Part shown: positions 8,909-17,815 of the stretch, piece by piece
Position numbering within the stretch: position 1 is the first letter of the stretch
How the letters are laid out: every line of letters begins with the position of its first letter
Source: CAWIHS01 sp963836005
GTDB taxonomy: Bacteria; Pseudomonadota; Gammaproteobacteria; GRL18
Direction of reading: 5' to 3'
Assembly (NCBI GenBank): GCA_963836005.1
Contig: CAWIHS010000001.1
Coordinates: 186,001-250,000 of the forward strand
Length of the DNA stretch: 64,000 nt
Made by a program: the position numbers and the translations under genes
Notes under the pieces: generated by a model
What the model was told of the DNA's origin: nothing
The model's database searches: none
What the model saw: the letters and a program-made list of their open reading frames with translations, nothing else

Positions 8909-9369
8909 ATTTAAGCACTCATTGAGCATATATTTTTCTGCCAATGATTTTGCTAATGTAAAAAGTCCGTGATACACTGCCCTATTGGTTAAAAATCATC
9001 TGGCAGAAGTTAGATTTATTCTATTAATTCAAGACACTAGCATAGATACAGAGGTATGTACCACAGGTATGCACTTAAGCAACAGGTGTATAGATAAGCA
9101 TGCATTTATTGACCCGCATGGACGACTTTGGCTCCACCCTCCGGCCATGCATCCCACCATTCCATACTGGTCATGTGGGAAATCCAGCTTATGCCTGCAG
9201 CAACTAGCTGTCCAGAATACGCCCTGGATACCTCCATCTCCATGCAGGTTTGATGTCATCACCAGTATCGGGATGATGAAACAGTAGATACTTTGGGGCG
9301 AAATTCACAAACTTATCTACACCCTTGAGCAGTATCAGCTAAAGAAATGACACAACTTTTAATTAACCA
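8909..9369. other. Intergenic region with C-type repeat and no supported gene
   Basis: Short frames here (for example at 8985-9287 on the plus strand) have no family resemblance and no convincing ribosome site. The stretch contains repeat C1 (about 9101-9202), an outer GGTGTATAGATAAG (9084 region) mirrored by CTTATCTACACC near 9312, and then repeat E1. I see no promoter or RNA gene that can be supported. Confidence 0.5.
9101..9202. repeat. Dispersed hairpin repeat C1
   Basis: It shares the core CATGGACGACT..GGCTCC and GCCATGCAT with copies at about 29728, 55558 and 62356. The second half forms a stem TCCCAC (from 9152) / GTGGGA (to 9180). The stem bases differ from those in the other copies but remain paired. 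Confidence 0.6.
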
Positions 9370-9520
9370 CTAAATAATTGTTCTTAAAAGGTGTTCATTA
9401 AGCACAAGAACCTGTGATGTATCATTTCGGAATTTGATGCTAATACGAGCGAAATGAGGTATTACAGGGTCTTGTGCGATGCCTCAATACGATGGCCACT
9501 ATTTCCGAACAGCTATTTAG
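9370..9520. repeat. MITE-like repeat E1 (151 bp)
   Basis: It begins CTAAATAATTGTTC and ends GAACAGCTATTTAG, imperfect terminal inverted repeats. The interior CCTGTGATGTATCATTTCG and GAAATGAGGTATTACAGGG form a second inverted pair. A clear homologue lies at 24584-24746. It ends 19 bases before the next gene, whose promoter it may contain or replace. Confidence 0.65.
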
Positions 9521-9538
9521 AACTAAAGCAGTATTTTC

Positions 9539-10309
9539 ATGAAAAAACCTGTTATTGTCATCGGCATTGGAGAAATGTCAGGTGTTTTTACCCGCGCTCT
9601 GCTTCGCAGCGGTTATCCTGTTTATCCGCTCACCCGTGACATCAGTATAGATGACATGCAAAACACCGTTAAGGAAGTAGAAATGGTGCTGGTAGGCGTA
9701 GGAGAAAAAGATCTGGATCCGGTTTTAGAGCAAATACCTGAAAGCTGGAAAGATAAAGTCACTCTGCTGCAAAATGAACTCTTGCCGCATGACTGGGAAA
9801 AGCATCACTTGCTTGATCCCACGGTAATTTCTGTCTGGTTTGAAAAAAAACCGGGGCAGGACTTCAAAGTGCTGGTACCCTCCCCCGTGATGGGACCCAA
9901 AGCTAAAATAATTATTGCAGCGCTGGCGCAGCTGGGCATACCGGCCTGGGAAGTCAGCAATACCGAAGATATGCTGTTCGAGCTGGTGCGGAAAAACCTG
10001 TATATTCTGACCACCAACATCGCCGGGCTTGAAGTAGGCGGGGATGTCAACTCACTTTGGCATGAGCACCGGGACCTGGCGCTCAAGGTTATGGATGATG
10101 TACTGACTATTCAAAATCACCTCACAAATCAGGAGCACGATCGTGAAAGGCTGATAGAAGCCATGGTGGAGGCCATTAATGGTGATCTATCACATCAGTG
10201 TATGGGGCGCTCTGCGCCGACCAGATTGCAAAGAGCATTGGAATACTCCCACATAAATAAATTGAAAGTCAATGAGTTAGAATTGATTTCTAAAAATAAC
10301 CTCAATTAA
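9539..10309 (+). CDS. Ketopantoate-reductase-like Rossmann-fold protein
   Basis: A 256-residue protein opening with a nucleotide-binding fold, KKPVIVIGIGEMSGVFTRAL, in which the usual GxGxxG reads GIGEMSG, and a mostly helical C-terminal half (from about residue 140), as in ketopantoate reductase or 6-phosphogluconate dehydrogenase relatives. The Lys/Asn/Glu catalytic set cannot be placed with certainty, so I assign no reaction. Its start lies directly after repeat E1, and it is convergent with orn. Confidence 0.6.
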   Translation: MKKPVIVIGIGEMSGVFTRALLRSGYPVYPLTRDISIDDMQNTVKEVEMVLVGVGEKDLDPVLEQIPESWKDKVTLLQNELLPHDWEKHHLLDPTVISVWFEKKPGQDFKVLVPSPVMGPKAKIIIAALAQLGIPAWEVSNTEDMLFELVRKNLYILTTNIAGLEVGGDVNSLWHEHRDLALKVMDDVLTIQNHLTNQEHDRERLIEAMVEAINGDLSHQCMGRSAPTRLQRALEYSHINKLKVNELELISKNNLN

Positions 10310-10321
10310 CTTTTTGGTTTT

Positions 10322-10867
10322 TCAGGATTTCATAATGGTTCTGCGATAAAAACGCAGCTCTTCCAGAGACTCACGGATATCGTCAAGAGCCTGATGAGTG
10401 CTTTGCTTATTGAAACCTTTGACTATTTCAGGATACCAGCGATTAGCTAATTCCTTGAGCGTACTCACATCCAGATTACGGTAGTGAAAATAGGCTTCCA
10501 GTTCCGGCATACAGCGCACCATAAAACGACGATCCTGGCAGATACTGTTCCCGCACATGGGGGAAACGCCCTTACCTACATAAGTTTTCAAAAATGCTAT
10601 AGTCTGTTTTACTGCATCTGCTTCTGTCAAGGTACTTTCCTTAACCCGTTGAATCAATCCGGACTGGCCGTGATGCGCAGTGTTCCATTCATCCATGGCA
10701 TCAATGATTTCATCTGTTTGGTGAATCGCCAGCACAGGACCTTCAGCCAGAACATTGAGCTCAGCGTCAGTGATCAGAGTGGCTATTTCAATGATCTGAT
10801 CCCGCTGGGGATCCAGACCCGTCATTTCCAGATCCACCCAGATCAGATTACGTTGATCTTGTGACAT
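10322..10867 (-). CDS. orn: Oligoribonuclease
   Basis: A 181-residue DEDDh exonuclease that degrades 2-5-mer RNAs, including pGpG from c-di-GMP turnover, which fits the three GGDEF/EAL proteins nearby. Motifs are WVDLEMTGLDP (Exo I), MCGNSICQDRRFM (Exo II) and HQALDDIRESLEEL (Exo III), the latter with the catalytic His/Asp. Full family length. It is divergent from the M48 protease gene, with under 80 bases between them. Confidence 0.95.
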   Translation of the reverse strand: MSQDQRNLIWVDLEMTGLDPQRDQIIEIATLITDAELNVLAEGPVLAIHQTDEIIDAMDEWNTAHHGQSGLIQRVKESTLTEADAVKQTIAFLKTYVGKGVSPMCGNSICQDRRFMVRCMPELEAYFHYRNLDVSTLKELANRWYPEIVKGFNKQSTHQALDDIRESLEELRFYRRTIMKS

Positions 10868-10945
10868 TCATTGTCCTCTTTTTATTCTCAGGTATAATAG
10901 ATATAAGTTTAACAAACCAGTATTTTATCAGACAAATGGAATCAT

Positions 10946-12187
10946 ATGCCTCTTTTTACAACTCTTTTTTTAATCATGCTGTTGCTGTCCGTTGCGACAC
11001 ATCTGTGGCTGTCGTTTCGTCAAATACGCCATGTCAAACTTCACCGTAATCAGACACCCGAAGCTTTTGCGGCTAAAATCACGCTGCAGGAACACCAGAA
11101 AGCTGCAGATTATACCATCGCCAGAAATCGTTTAGGGAATATTGAATTGTTTTATGCGACCCTGCTGTTGCTGTTCTGGACTTTGGGCGGCGGCCTGGAA
11201 TGGCTGGACCAGTGGCTCAGGAGTTATGAATTGTCTCCATTATTCAGTGGCGTGATCTTTATTTTACTGATCAGTTTTATTTCTTCTCTGCTCGATATGC
11301 CCTTCAGTGTGTATAAAACCTTTGTTCTGGAAGAAAAATTCGGTTTCAACCGCACGACCTTTAAAACCTATCTTAGCGACATGTTAAAACAGACTCTTTT
11401 GGGACTGGTTATCGGTATTCCTTTACTGCTGGTCATATTATGGCTGATGAACAGTGCCGGCAAATACTGGTGGATTTATGCCTGGTCCGTATGGATGGGA
11501 TTCAGTTTCCTGATGATGTGGGCCTATCCAGCATTTATAGCCCCCATGTTTAACAAATTTTCAGATCTGGACGACGAATCCTTAAAACAACGGATCGAGA
11601 GACTGATGACTCGATGTGGTTTTATCAGTAAAGGTATTAAAGTCATGGATGGTTCCCGTCGCTCGAGTCATGGAAACGCTTATTTTACCGGCCTTGGCAA
11701 TAATAAACAGATTGTTTTTTATGACAATTTACTCGAATCTCTGGACGAAGAAGAAGTCGAAGCCGTGCTGGCTCATGAATTGGGACATTTTAAAAAGAAA
11801 CATATACTTAAACGTTTGATCAGCATGACTTTTATTACTCTGGCCGGCTTTGCTGCGCTGGGCTGGCTAATGCAGCAGCAGTGGTTTTATTCAGGATTAG
11901 GCATCAGCACATCTTCTATTTACGCAGCGCTGGTATTATTTGCTATTGCTTCACCGGTATTTACCTTTTTCCTCAATCCTGTCAGTGCCATGTTCAGCCG
12001 TAAACATGAATTTGAAGCGGATGATTATGCCGCAGAGCAGGCGGATGCCAGTAAACTGATTGCAGCCCTGGTTCAGTTATATAAAGATAATGCCAGTACC
12101 CTGACACCTGATCCACTTCATTCAGCCTATTACGACTCTCATCCGCCAGCCCCCATAAGAATTGCCCACCTGGCTAAATCCACTTGA
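10946..12187 (+). CDS. M48 family CAAX-type (Ste24-like) zinc metallopeptidase
   Basis: A 413-residue integral membrane protease with several transmembrane segments (about residues 5-25, 65-85, 100-120, 150-170, 175-195, 290-330) and the zinc motif LAHELGHFKKKH near residue 280, plus the downstream FEADDYAAEQA glutamate. This is the architecture of CAAX prenyl protease 1, but bacteria lack prenylated CAAX proteins, so it probably handles membrane protein quality control. The orn / M48 / rsgA neighbourhood is conserved in several gammaproteobacteria. Confidence 0.85.
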   Translation: MPLFTTLFLIMLLLSVATHLWLSFRQIRHVKLHRNQTPEAFAAKITLQEHQKAADYTIARNRLGNIELFYATLLLLFWTLGGGLEWLDQWLRSYELSPLFSGVIFILLISFISSLLDMPFSVYKTFVLEEKFGFNRTTFKTYLSDMLKQTLLGLVIGIPLLLVILWLMNSAGKYWWIYAWSVWMGFSFLMMWAYPAFIAPMFNKFSDLDDESLKQRIERLMTRCGFISKGIKVMDGSRRSSHGNAYFTGLGNNKQIVFYDNLLESLDEEEVEAVLAHELGHFKKKHILKRLISMTFITLAGFAALGWLMQQQWFYSGLGISTSSIYAALVLFAIASPVFTFFLNPVSAMFSRKHEFEADDYAAEQADASKLIAALVQLYKDNASTLTPDPLHSAYYDSHPPAPIRIAHLAKST

Positions 12188-12292
12188 ACACGGAGCATAT
12201 GAGCTGGAAAATTCTTCAGGAACAAACTATGGTTTTATAAGTCCAAGATAATACCTATTAAATAAGACCAATCTCACGCTCTGGAGCAATAC

Positions 12293-12604
12293 ATGAACAT
12301 TAAACCTGCAATTATAAGATTTAGCCTCATATTCACCCTGATAACGCTGCTTTCTGTCACAGCCCAGGCCAACGAACAACGCGGCAAAGATCTTCATGAT
12401 GCGAATTGCCAGTCCTGTCATACCTCTCTGATGAGCGGTAACCCCGATCAGATTTACACCCGTTCAGATAGACGGGTAAACAGTATAGAAGGACTTAAAA
12501 ATCAGGTCACTCGCTGTAAAACTACCGTCGGCGTAGCCTGGCCTGAAGATCAGATTGATGATGTAGTAGAATATCTGAATAACAGCTTCTACCATATCAA
12601 ATAA
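12293..12604 (+). CDS. Small periplasmic monoheme cytochrome c-like protein
   Basis: A 103-residue protein with a signal peptide (hydrophobic residues 9-25, cleavage near AQANEQ) and one heme-attachment site CQSCH near residue 40. No obvious methionine axial ligand lies in the usual distal position; the C-terminal half has one further Cys (TRCKTTVG). It could be a diheme-like remnant or an electron shuttle. It lies between the M48 protease and rsgA, only 5 bases before the latter, so it is probably co-transcribed with rsgA. Confidence 0.75.
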   Translation: MNIKPAIIRFSLIFTLITLLSVTAQANEQRGKDLHDANCQSCHTSLMSGNPDQIYTRSDRRVNSIEGLKNQVTRCKTTVGVAWPEDQIDDVVEYLNNSFYHIK

Positions 12605-12609
12605 GCACT

Positions 12610-13737
12610 ATGGCCGGGCGCAAGCTGAACAGGCGTCAGCAATGGCGCATCCAGAAAATCCAGCAGGAACGCCTGGACCGGGCAAAAAACAGGCAGCCGG
12701 TTAATGTCCGTGAGTCTGAAGTTGACAACCAGACCCTCTATCACGGACTGGTTGTCAGCCATTACGGGACATTGCTGGATATCGAGCCCGATGAAATTAT
12801 TCCCCATCTCGCTGAAAAACCTTCGCATTCGAGCGATAATAACAACAGAATCATTATCCGCTGCACTATTCGTCAAAACCTGGGTTCTATTGTCTGTGGT
12901 GATCGGATAGTCTGGCAGGCTGTTGTTCAACATTCATCAGCACCTGAAACAGACATGCCTGACACTAAAGAACACCAAAATACTTTCAGTCCTGTGCAAG
13001 GTGTAGTCATTGCCGTTGAAGCACGTCATTCAGTTTTGGCGCGCCCCGACTTTAACGGCAGAATAAAAGCAGTAGCTGCTAATATTGATCAAATGCTGAT
13101 TGTTACTTCCCCCATTCCTGAATTCAATGAAGGCCTGATTGATCGTTATCTGGTTGCCGCAGAGCTGAGTCATATTGAACCCGTTCTGATTGTTAATAAA
13201 ACGGATATTTTGAGCACTGATCAAAAAGCATTACTGGACCGTCGAATTGAAACCTATAAAACCATCGGCTACCAGGTTATCTTCACCAGCGCTAAATCTC
13301 AGCATGGTCTGGACATGCTTTACGCAAACCTGGAAGGAAAAATCAGTGTCCTGGTGGGTCAATCCGGTGTAGGAAAATCATCTCTGATCAATGCTCTGCT
13401 TCCTGAAATGAATATAAAAACTGCCGAAATTTCCAAAGCAACCAATAAGGGTCGCCATACCACCAGTGTTTCCAGACTATATCACCTGAAAAACGAGCAC
13501 CTGCAGGACGCTATGCTGATAGATTCACCCGGAGTACGGGAATTCGGTCTGTGGGACATCAGCAAAGAAGAAGTCATACTCGGCTTCAGGGATCTGCTTG
13601 AATACAGGGGGCATTGTAAATTCAGAGATTGTAAACACCTTAATGAACCCGGTTGCGGATTGTTAACCGCAGTCAATAATGCTCATATCAGCCAGCTCAG
13701 ACTTGACAGTTATCACCGTATTGTGGATTCTTTATAA
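12610..13737 (+). CDS. rsgA: Small ribosomal subunit biogenesis GTPase RsgA
   Basis: A circularly permuted GTPase of 375 residues that checks late 30S assembly. The order of motifs shows the permutation: NKTD (G4), then TSAKS (G5), then the P-loop GQSGVGKSSLINALL (G1) and DSPG (G3). The OB-fold precedes them and the C-terminal zinc knuckle CKFRDCKHLNEPGC follows. The insertion around residues 95-125, rich in Thr/Gln/Asp, lengthens the OB region slightly. Confidence 0.95.
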   Translation: MAGRKLNRRQQWRIQKIQQERLDRAKNRQPVNVRESEVDNQTLYHGLVVSHYGTLLDIEPDEIIPHLAEKPSHSSDNNNRIIIRCTIRQNLGSIVCGDRIVWQAVVQHSSAPETDMPDTKEHQNTFSPVQGVVIAVEARHSVLARPDFNGRIKAVAANIDQMLIVTSPIPEFNEGLIDRYLVAAELSHIEPVLIVNKTDILSTDQKALLDRRIETYKTIGYQVIFTSAKSQHGLDMLYANLEGKISVLVGQSGVGKSSLINALLPEMNIKTAEISKATNKGRHTTSVSRLYHLKNEHLQDAMLIDSPGVREFGLWDISKEEVILGFRDLLEYRGHCKFRDCKHLNEPGCGLLTAVNNAHISQLRLDSYHRIVDSL

Positions 13738-13948
13738 AGTGTTCGCAAGACCATCGCCTACGCTGTGGGCTTCCGCGCTAAACCGTGTCCAGCGTGAGTC
13801 TATGGCCCTTAAAAATGAGTGTTCGTTTTAAATGTCTGGCTGCCTGCAGTGTAAAATTCTGCTAGCCTGGCCAGTTGTTGAAAGAAGCTGAAAGACATTC
13901 ATGTTTGAACAGGTCTTATTGGTAACAATAATTTATTGCGTATTTACT

Positions 13949-14392
13949 ATGTTAAGCATAAAAAAATGTAAACTTATTGTAATACTTTTCTTATACTTCA
14001 TCAGTCAGCTGACTGTGGCTCAAACTGAAATAGAAACTGATAGCAAAATGGTCATACAATGGTTTGAATGGTCAGATGCTGCCTTTGAACAGGCAGACAA
14101 GGAAGGCAAACTGGTCTTGCTCGACATCGGCGCCCAGTGGTGTCAGTTCTGTAAAAAGATGGAACAGGTCACCTATCAGGATCCGGCAGTGATCAAAATC
14201 ATCCAGGAAAACTATATTGCGATACAGGCCGATATAGAAACCACACAGGAGGTACATAGACTCTACGAAAGTTTTGGCGTACCCGGCACCATAGTGCTGA
14301 CTCCGAAGCGGGAAGAAATCAATAAACGCCGCGGCTATATCAATCCCTTGCAAATGCAATGGCACTTATTGGGTATTTTGCAAGATGCCTGA
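13949..14392 (+). CDS. Exported thioredoxin-fold protein with CQFC active site
   Basis: About 147 residues with a signal peptide (KLIVILFLYFISQLTVA) and a thioredoxin-like domain whose redox motif is AQWCQFCKKME, followed by the cis-Pro region GVPGTIVLT. It resembles the periplasmic DUF255/thioredoxin_7 type. The frame extends upstream to ATG 13901, but the ATG at 13949 gives the cleaner signal peptide. Its stop overlaps the next start (ATGCCTGA), so it is translationally coupled to the dehydrogenase genes and may help mature or recycle them. Confidence 0.75.
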   Translation: MLSIKKCKLIVILFLYFISQLTVAQTEIETDSKMVIQWFEWSDAAFEQADKEGKLVLLDIGAQWCQFCKKMEQVTYQDPAVIKIIQENYIAIQADIETTQEVHRLYESFGVPGTIVLTPKREEINKRRGYINPLQMQWHLLGILQDA

Positions 14393-14978
14393 AGCAGATA
14401 ACGATCGTTACTGGAAAAAGATGAATAGAAGAACTTTTTTATTACGCGGTTCCGGGACTTTTGCAGTGGTATCCAGTCCTGTTTTAACCCCTTTGACTGC
14501 AGCAGCATTTACAGCCGTCCAACCCGCTCCTGACGACAAATCAGGCATGACGCGACCACTCTGGTCGACGATTGCCGCAGTACAGAATCACCTTTTCCCA
14601 TCTGAAGCAGGAGCGCCCGGCGCACTTCAGGTCAATGCTGCCAACTATTTACACAACTATTTAACCAATCCAATGACCGATCCGGCGGATACCCGCTTTA
14701 TCCGCCAGGGAGTGATTAACCTTGAGCAGCTAAGTAAATCTGCAACCGGAACACAGTTTATAGAGCTTTCCAATGAACAACGCGAAGATGTTTTACGCCT
14801 GTATGAGAAGCAGGCAGAAGGCCGCCGCTGGCTGACCACGGTACTAAATTATTTGCTCGAAGCGCTGTTAACCGATCCCGTTTATGGCGGTAACCCGCAA
14901 GGTATCGGCTGGCAATGGCTGGAACACAGAGCCGGCCTACCCCGTCCTCCGGTCAGTAAAAGGTACTGGTTATTATGA
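14385..14978 (+). CDS. Gluconate 2-dehydrogenase subunit 3 family protein with Tat signal
   Basis: A 197-residue protein with a twin-arginine signal (NRRTFLLRG), which points to export in folded form, and the subunit-3 domain with the typical LFPSEAGAPGA motif and the C-terminal DPVYGGNPQGIGWQW. Such subunits accompany GMC-family catalytic subunits. The first ATG (14385) overlaps the preceding stop; the second Met (14421) is directly before the Tat motif and is an alternative start. It overlaps the GMC gene by 4 bases (ATGA). Confidence 0.85.
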   Translation: MPEADNDRYWKKMNRRTFLLRGSGTFAVVSSPVLTPLTAAAFTAVQPAPDDKSGMTRPLWSTIAAVQNHLFPSEAGAPGALQVNAANYLHNYLTNPMTDPADTRFIRQGVINLEQLSKSATGTQFIELSNEQREDVLRLYEKQAEGRRWLTTVLNYLLEALLTDPVYGGNPQGIGWQWLEHRAGLPRPPVSKRYWLL

Positions 14979-16675
14979 GCCATGATTATGATGTCTGTGT
15001 AGTGGGCAGCGGCGCCGGTGCCGGGCCGGTTATTTATACTCTGGCACATGCCGGTTATAAAGTGCTGGTACTGGAAAAAGGCCCCTGGTATACCGAAAAA
15101 GACTATTTCAAAGATGAACTGGCCAGCTCATTACGTCCTGTGTATACACCGGATTTAAGGGATGAGCAGCATGTTGTTGAACTCGAGAATGACGACGGCA
15201 GCTGGAAACACTTTCCCACTTACCAGTCCAGCTGGAATTTCTGGAATGGCAATGTAGTAGGCGGTTCCAGTAATTTTATGAGCGGATTTTTTCATCGTCT
15301 CAAGCCCAAAGATTTCAGGCTGCTGTCAGAGTATGGGCCCATACAGGGCGCAAATATGGTCGACTGGCCAGTCAGTTACGACGAAATGGAAGCTTATTAC
15401 GATAAGGTCGAAAAAGTAATCGGTGTTTCCGGACGTGTAATTGATCATCCACACCAGGAGCCCCGCAGCAGCAAGGATTTTCCCTTTCCGCCGACCGCGG
15501 AACACCCGATTTCACAGCATATTGATGCCGCTTGTGAACGTTTGGGTTTACATTCCATACCTATGCCGCGTGCTATTATTCCATACAATGCCTTAGGCCG
15601 CAAAGCATGCAGCTATAGCGGCTTTTGCGGCAGCTATGGCTGTGCTACCGGAGCAAAAAGCAGTTCCCGAGCGGCACTGCTAGATAGTGCGCTTAGAACC
15701 GGTCATTGTGAAATTCGTCCCGAATCCATGGTGACCTATATCCAGAGCGACAACAATGGAAAAGTGACCGCTCTTCAATACCGGGACAAAACGGACCGTA
15801 TCCATTCAGTAGATGCCAGAATTTATGTAGTTGCTGCACAGGCAATTGAAACAGCTCGTTTACTACTCATTTCCAAAGGCCCCAAACACCCTGATGGACT
15901 GGCGAATAATTCTGCCCAGGTAGGTAAAAACCTGATTTTTGCCGGCGGCGGTGCCGGTTCCGGACGCCTGGTGTATAGTAAATTCAACAAGCATCAAGTC
16001 ACTGGATTAAAACAGTTCGGCACCTTTGTGAACCGTTCTCTACAGGACTGGTATGAAATCAGGGACAAGGATTTTTTTAAAACAGACAGCATGCAAAAAG
16101 GAGGCACCATTGACTTTGTGCATTTACATCCTAATCCAGTAGCACGTGCCACCCGTCAAATCCGCGGAGCAGAAGGCCTGCTTTGGGGCAAACCCCTTAA
16201 GGATCAGCTCAAGGCCCATTTTACTGAAGGGCGTTATGTAAAAGTTGAAGCTTTTTGCGACTGGACACCGACTGACAACAGCCATGTGTCACTGGATCCT
16301 GAAGTCAAAGACAAGTGGGGCGCACCTGTGGCCAGGATCAAAGTCGATGTTCATGTACAGAACTTGCGAGTCGGCTGGTATCTGGCGAATAAGTCCGGCG
16401 AAGTATTAAAAGAAATGGGGGCTGAAAATGTGCTTTCTTTTGCCTCTGGTGTACCCCCCACCAATCTGGTGGCCGGCGGCTGCCGCTTTGGCAATGATCC
16501 CCGGACTTCAGTACTGGATAAAAATTGCCGGGCTCATGAAGTGGAAAATCTGTTTATCACCGATGGGAGTTTTATGCCAACCGGCGGCAGTGTACCGCAC
16601 ACCTGGACTATATATGCAAACTCATTTCGTGTCGCTGATGTTATTTTACAGGAATTGGGAGGAGCTAAAGCTTAA
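14975..16675 (+). CDS. GMC family FAD-dependent oxidoreductase (dehydrogenase large subunit)
   Basis: A 566-residue flavoprotein with N-terminal FAD motif DVCVVGSGAGAGPVIYTLA, the GMC signature NVVGGSSNFMSG, the insert GFCGSYGCATGAKSSSRA, and the C-terminal LFITDGSFMPTGGSVPHTW with the catalytic His. It has no signal peptide and is probably exported by riding on the Tat-bearing subunit. The substrate cannot be read: sugar, alcohol and sugar-acid dehydrogenases share this layout. A cytochrome c subunit usually completes the complex but is not adjacent; the small cytochrome at 12293 is too far to claim. Confidence 0.85.
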   Translation: MSHDYDVCVVGSGAGAGPVIYTLAHAGYKVLVLEKGPWYTEKDYFKDELASSLRPVYTPDLRDEQHVVELENDDGSWKHFPTYQSSWNFWNGNVVGGSSNFMSGFFHRLKPKDFRLLSEYGPIQGANMVDWPVSYDEMEAYYDKVEKVIGVSGRVIDHPHQEPRSSKDFPFPPTAEHPISQHIDAACERLGLHSIPMPRAIIPYNALGRKACSYSGFCGSYGCATGAKSSSRAALLDSALRTGHCEIRPESMVTYIQSDNNGKVTALQYRDKTDRIHSVDARIYVVAAQAIETARLLLISKGPKHPDGLANNSAQVGKNLIFAGGGAGSGRLVYSKFNKHQVTGLKQFGTFVNRSLQDWYEIRDKDFFKTDSMQKGGTIDFVHLHPNPVARATRQIRGAEGLLWGKPLKDQLKAHFTEGRYVKVEAFCDWTPTDNSHVSLDPEVKDKWGAPVARIKVDVHVQNLRVGWYLANKSGEVLKEMGAENVLSFASGVPPTNLVAGGCRFGNDPRTSVLDKNCRAHEVENLFITDGSFMPTGGSVPHTWTIYANSFRVADVILQELGGAKA

Positions 16676-16683
16676 ACTCCAGG

Positions 16684-17283
16684 TCAGATAATTTCTCTGC
16701 GGCCGCTGAACGCATGCCCCAGCGTTGACCCATCGATATATTCCAGTTCTCCGCCCAGGGGCACGCCATGAGCGATGCGGGTTATCCTGGTATTACAGCC
16801 CTGTAGCATATCCAGGATATAATGTGCCGTTGCCTCCCCTTCGACAGTGGGATTGGTCGCCAGTATTAACTCCTGGATGGCTTCTTCCACCACTCGTTGC
16901 TTGAGCAAATCCAGATGTAGTTCCTGCGGGCCTATTCCATCCAGCGGTGATAGATGCCCCATTAGAACAAAATACGTCCCCTGATAACTTCCTGATTGTT
17001 CAATGGCATAAACATCAGAGGGTGTTTCTACAACACATAACAGGTTGCGGTCACGTTTTGCTGAACGACAGATATCACAGAGGTTTTCTTCGGTTAAAAT
17101 TCGACAAGCTTGGCAATGCCCTACCTGCTCAACGGCCAGACTCAATACCTGTGAAAGTTTAAGCGCGCCCTGTCGATCCCTTTCCAGTAAATGATAGGCC
17201 ATTCGCTGGGCTGATTTGGCACCAACCCCGGGGAGACAGGTTAGACTGGCAATAAGTTGTTTTATGATCGGCGAATGAGCCAT
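16684..17283 (-). CDS. recR: Recombination protein RecR
   Basis: A 199-residue protein of the RecFOR pathway that loads RecA at gaps. Visible parts are the helix-hairpin-helix LPGVGAKSAQRMAYHLL, the zinc finger CQACRILTEENLCDIC, and a Toprim domain beginning LLCVVETPSDVYAIE. It is last in the minus-strand unit dnaX-ybaB-recR, about 100 bases after ybaB. Confidence 0.95.
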   Translation of the reverse strand: MAHSPIIKQLIASLTCLPGVGAKSAQRMAYHLLERDRQGALKLSQVLSLAVEQVGHCQACRILTEENLCDICRSAKRDRNLLCVVETPSDVYAIEQSGSYQGTYFVLMGHLSPLDGIGPQELHLDLLKQRVVEEAIQELILATNPTVEGEATAHYILDMLQGCNTRITRIAHGVPLGGELEYIDGSTLGHAFSGRREII

Positions 17284-17383
17284 TGAAACCTGCTTCCTCG
17301 AGTCAAAGTACTAAAATAAACCAACGCATTATCAATACAGAGCGCGTACTTTTATTCTGTTTCTTAAAGAGAGTTCAGGATAT

Positions 17384-17707
17384 TTAGAAAGGCAGTTTCA
17401 TTCCCGGGGGCAGATTCAGGCCATCGGTCATACCCGCCATTTTATCTTTGGATTGGGCTTCAATTTGACGAACTGCGTCATTGATCGCGGCGGCAACCAG
17501 ATCTTCCAGCATTTCTTTATCATCCATAACCGAGTCATCAATTTCAATTCGCTTGACATCATGACGCCCGGTCATAACGACACTGATCATGCCGCCGCCG
17601 GACTGCCCGGTGACTTCCATTTTAGCCAGTTCGGCCTGGGCTTTTTTCATATCTTCCTGCATTTTTTGCGCCTGTTTCATCAAGCCGCCAAGAGCACCTT
17701 TCATCAT
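17384..17707 (-). CDS. ybaB: YbaB/EbfC family nucleoid-associated protein
   Basis: A 107-residue DNA-binding protein. It begins GALGGLMKQAQKMQEDMKKA and ends MTDGLNLPPGMKLPF, both diagnostic. It lies between dnaX and recR as in most gammaproteobacteria. The gap to dnaX holds a palindromic repeat (A1), unusual inside this otherwise compact unit. Confidence 0.95.
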   Translation of the reverse strand: MMKGALGGLMKQAQKMQEDMKKAQAELAKMEVTGQSGGGMISVVMTGRHDVKRIEIDDSVMDDKEMLEDLVAAAINDAVRQIEAQSKDKMAGMTDGLNLPPGMKLPF

Positions 17708-17746
17708 TGTTTTTTACCTTAAATTAGAGAGAATATAAGAATTACA

Positions 17747-17812
17747 GTAACTACTCAGCGTATGTCTAATATCAAGCACTCAGTGAAAATCTTAACTACG
17801 CTGAGTAGTTAC
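17747..17812. repeat. Palindromic repeat A1 between dnaX and ybaB
   Basis: It has perfect 16-base terminal inverted repeats, GTAACTACTCAGCGTA (17747-17762) and TACGCTGAGTAGTTAC (17797-17812), around a 34-base core. Relatives lie at 26798, 41401, 46457 and 62305. As RNA it would fold into a long hairpin inside the dnaX-ybaB transcript. Confidence 0.8.
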
Positions 17813-17815
17813 GAA

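Noticed and set aside
9029..9287. Short frames on both strands in the C1 repeat region
   Set aside because: They run through a repeat, have no good start signals, and similar frames are not kept in the other C copies.
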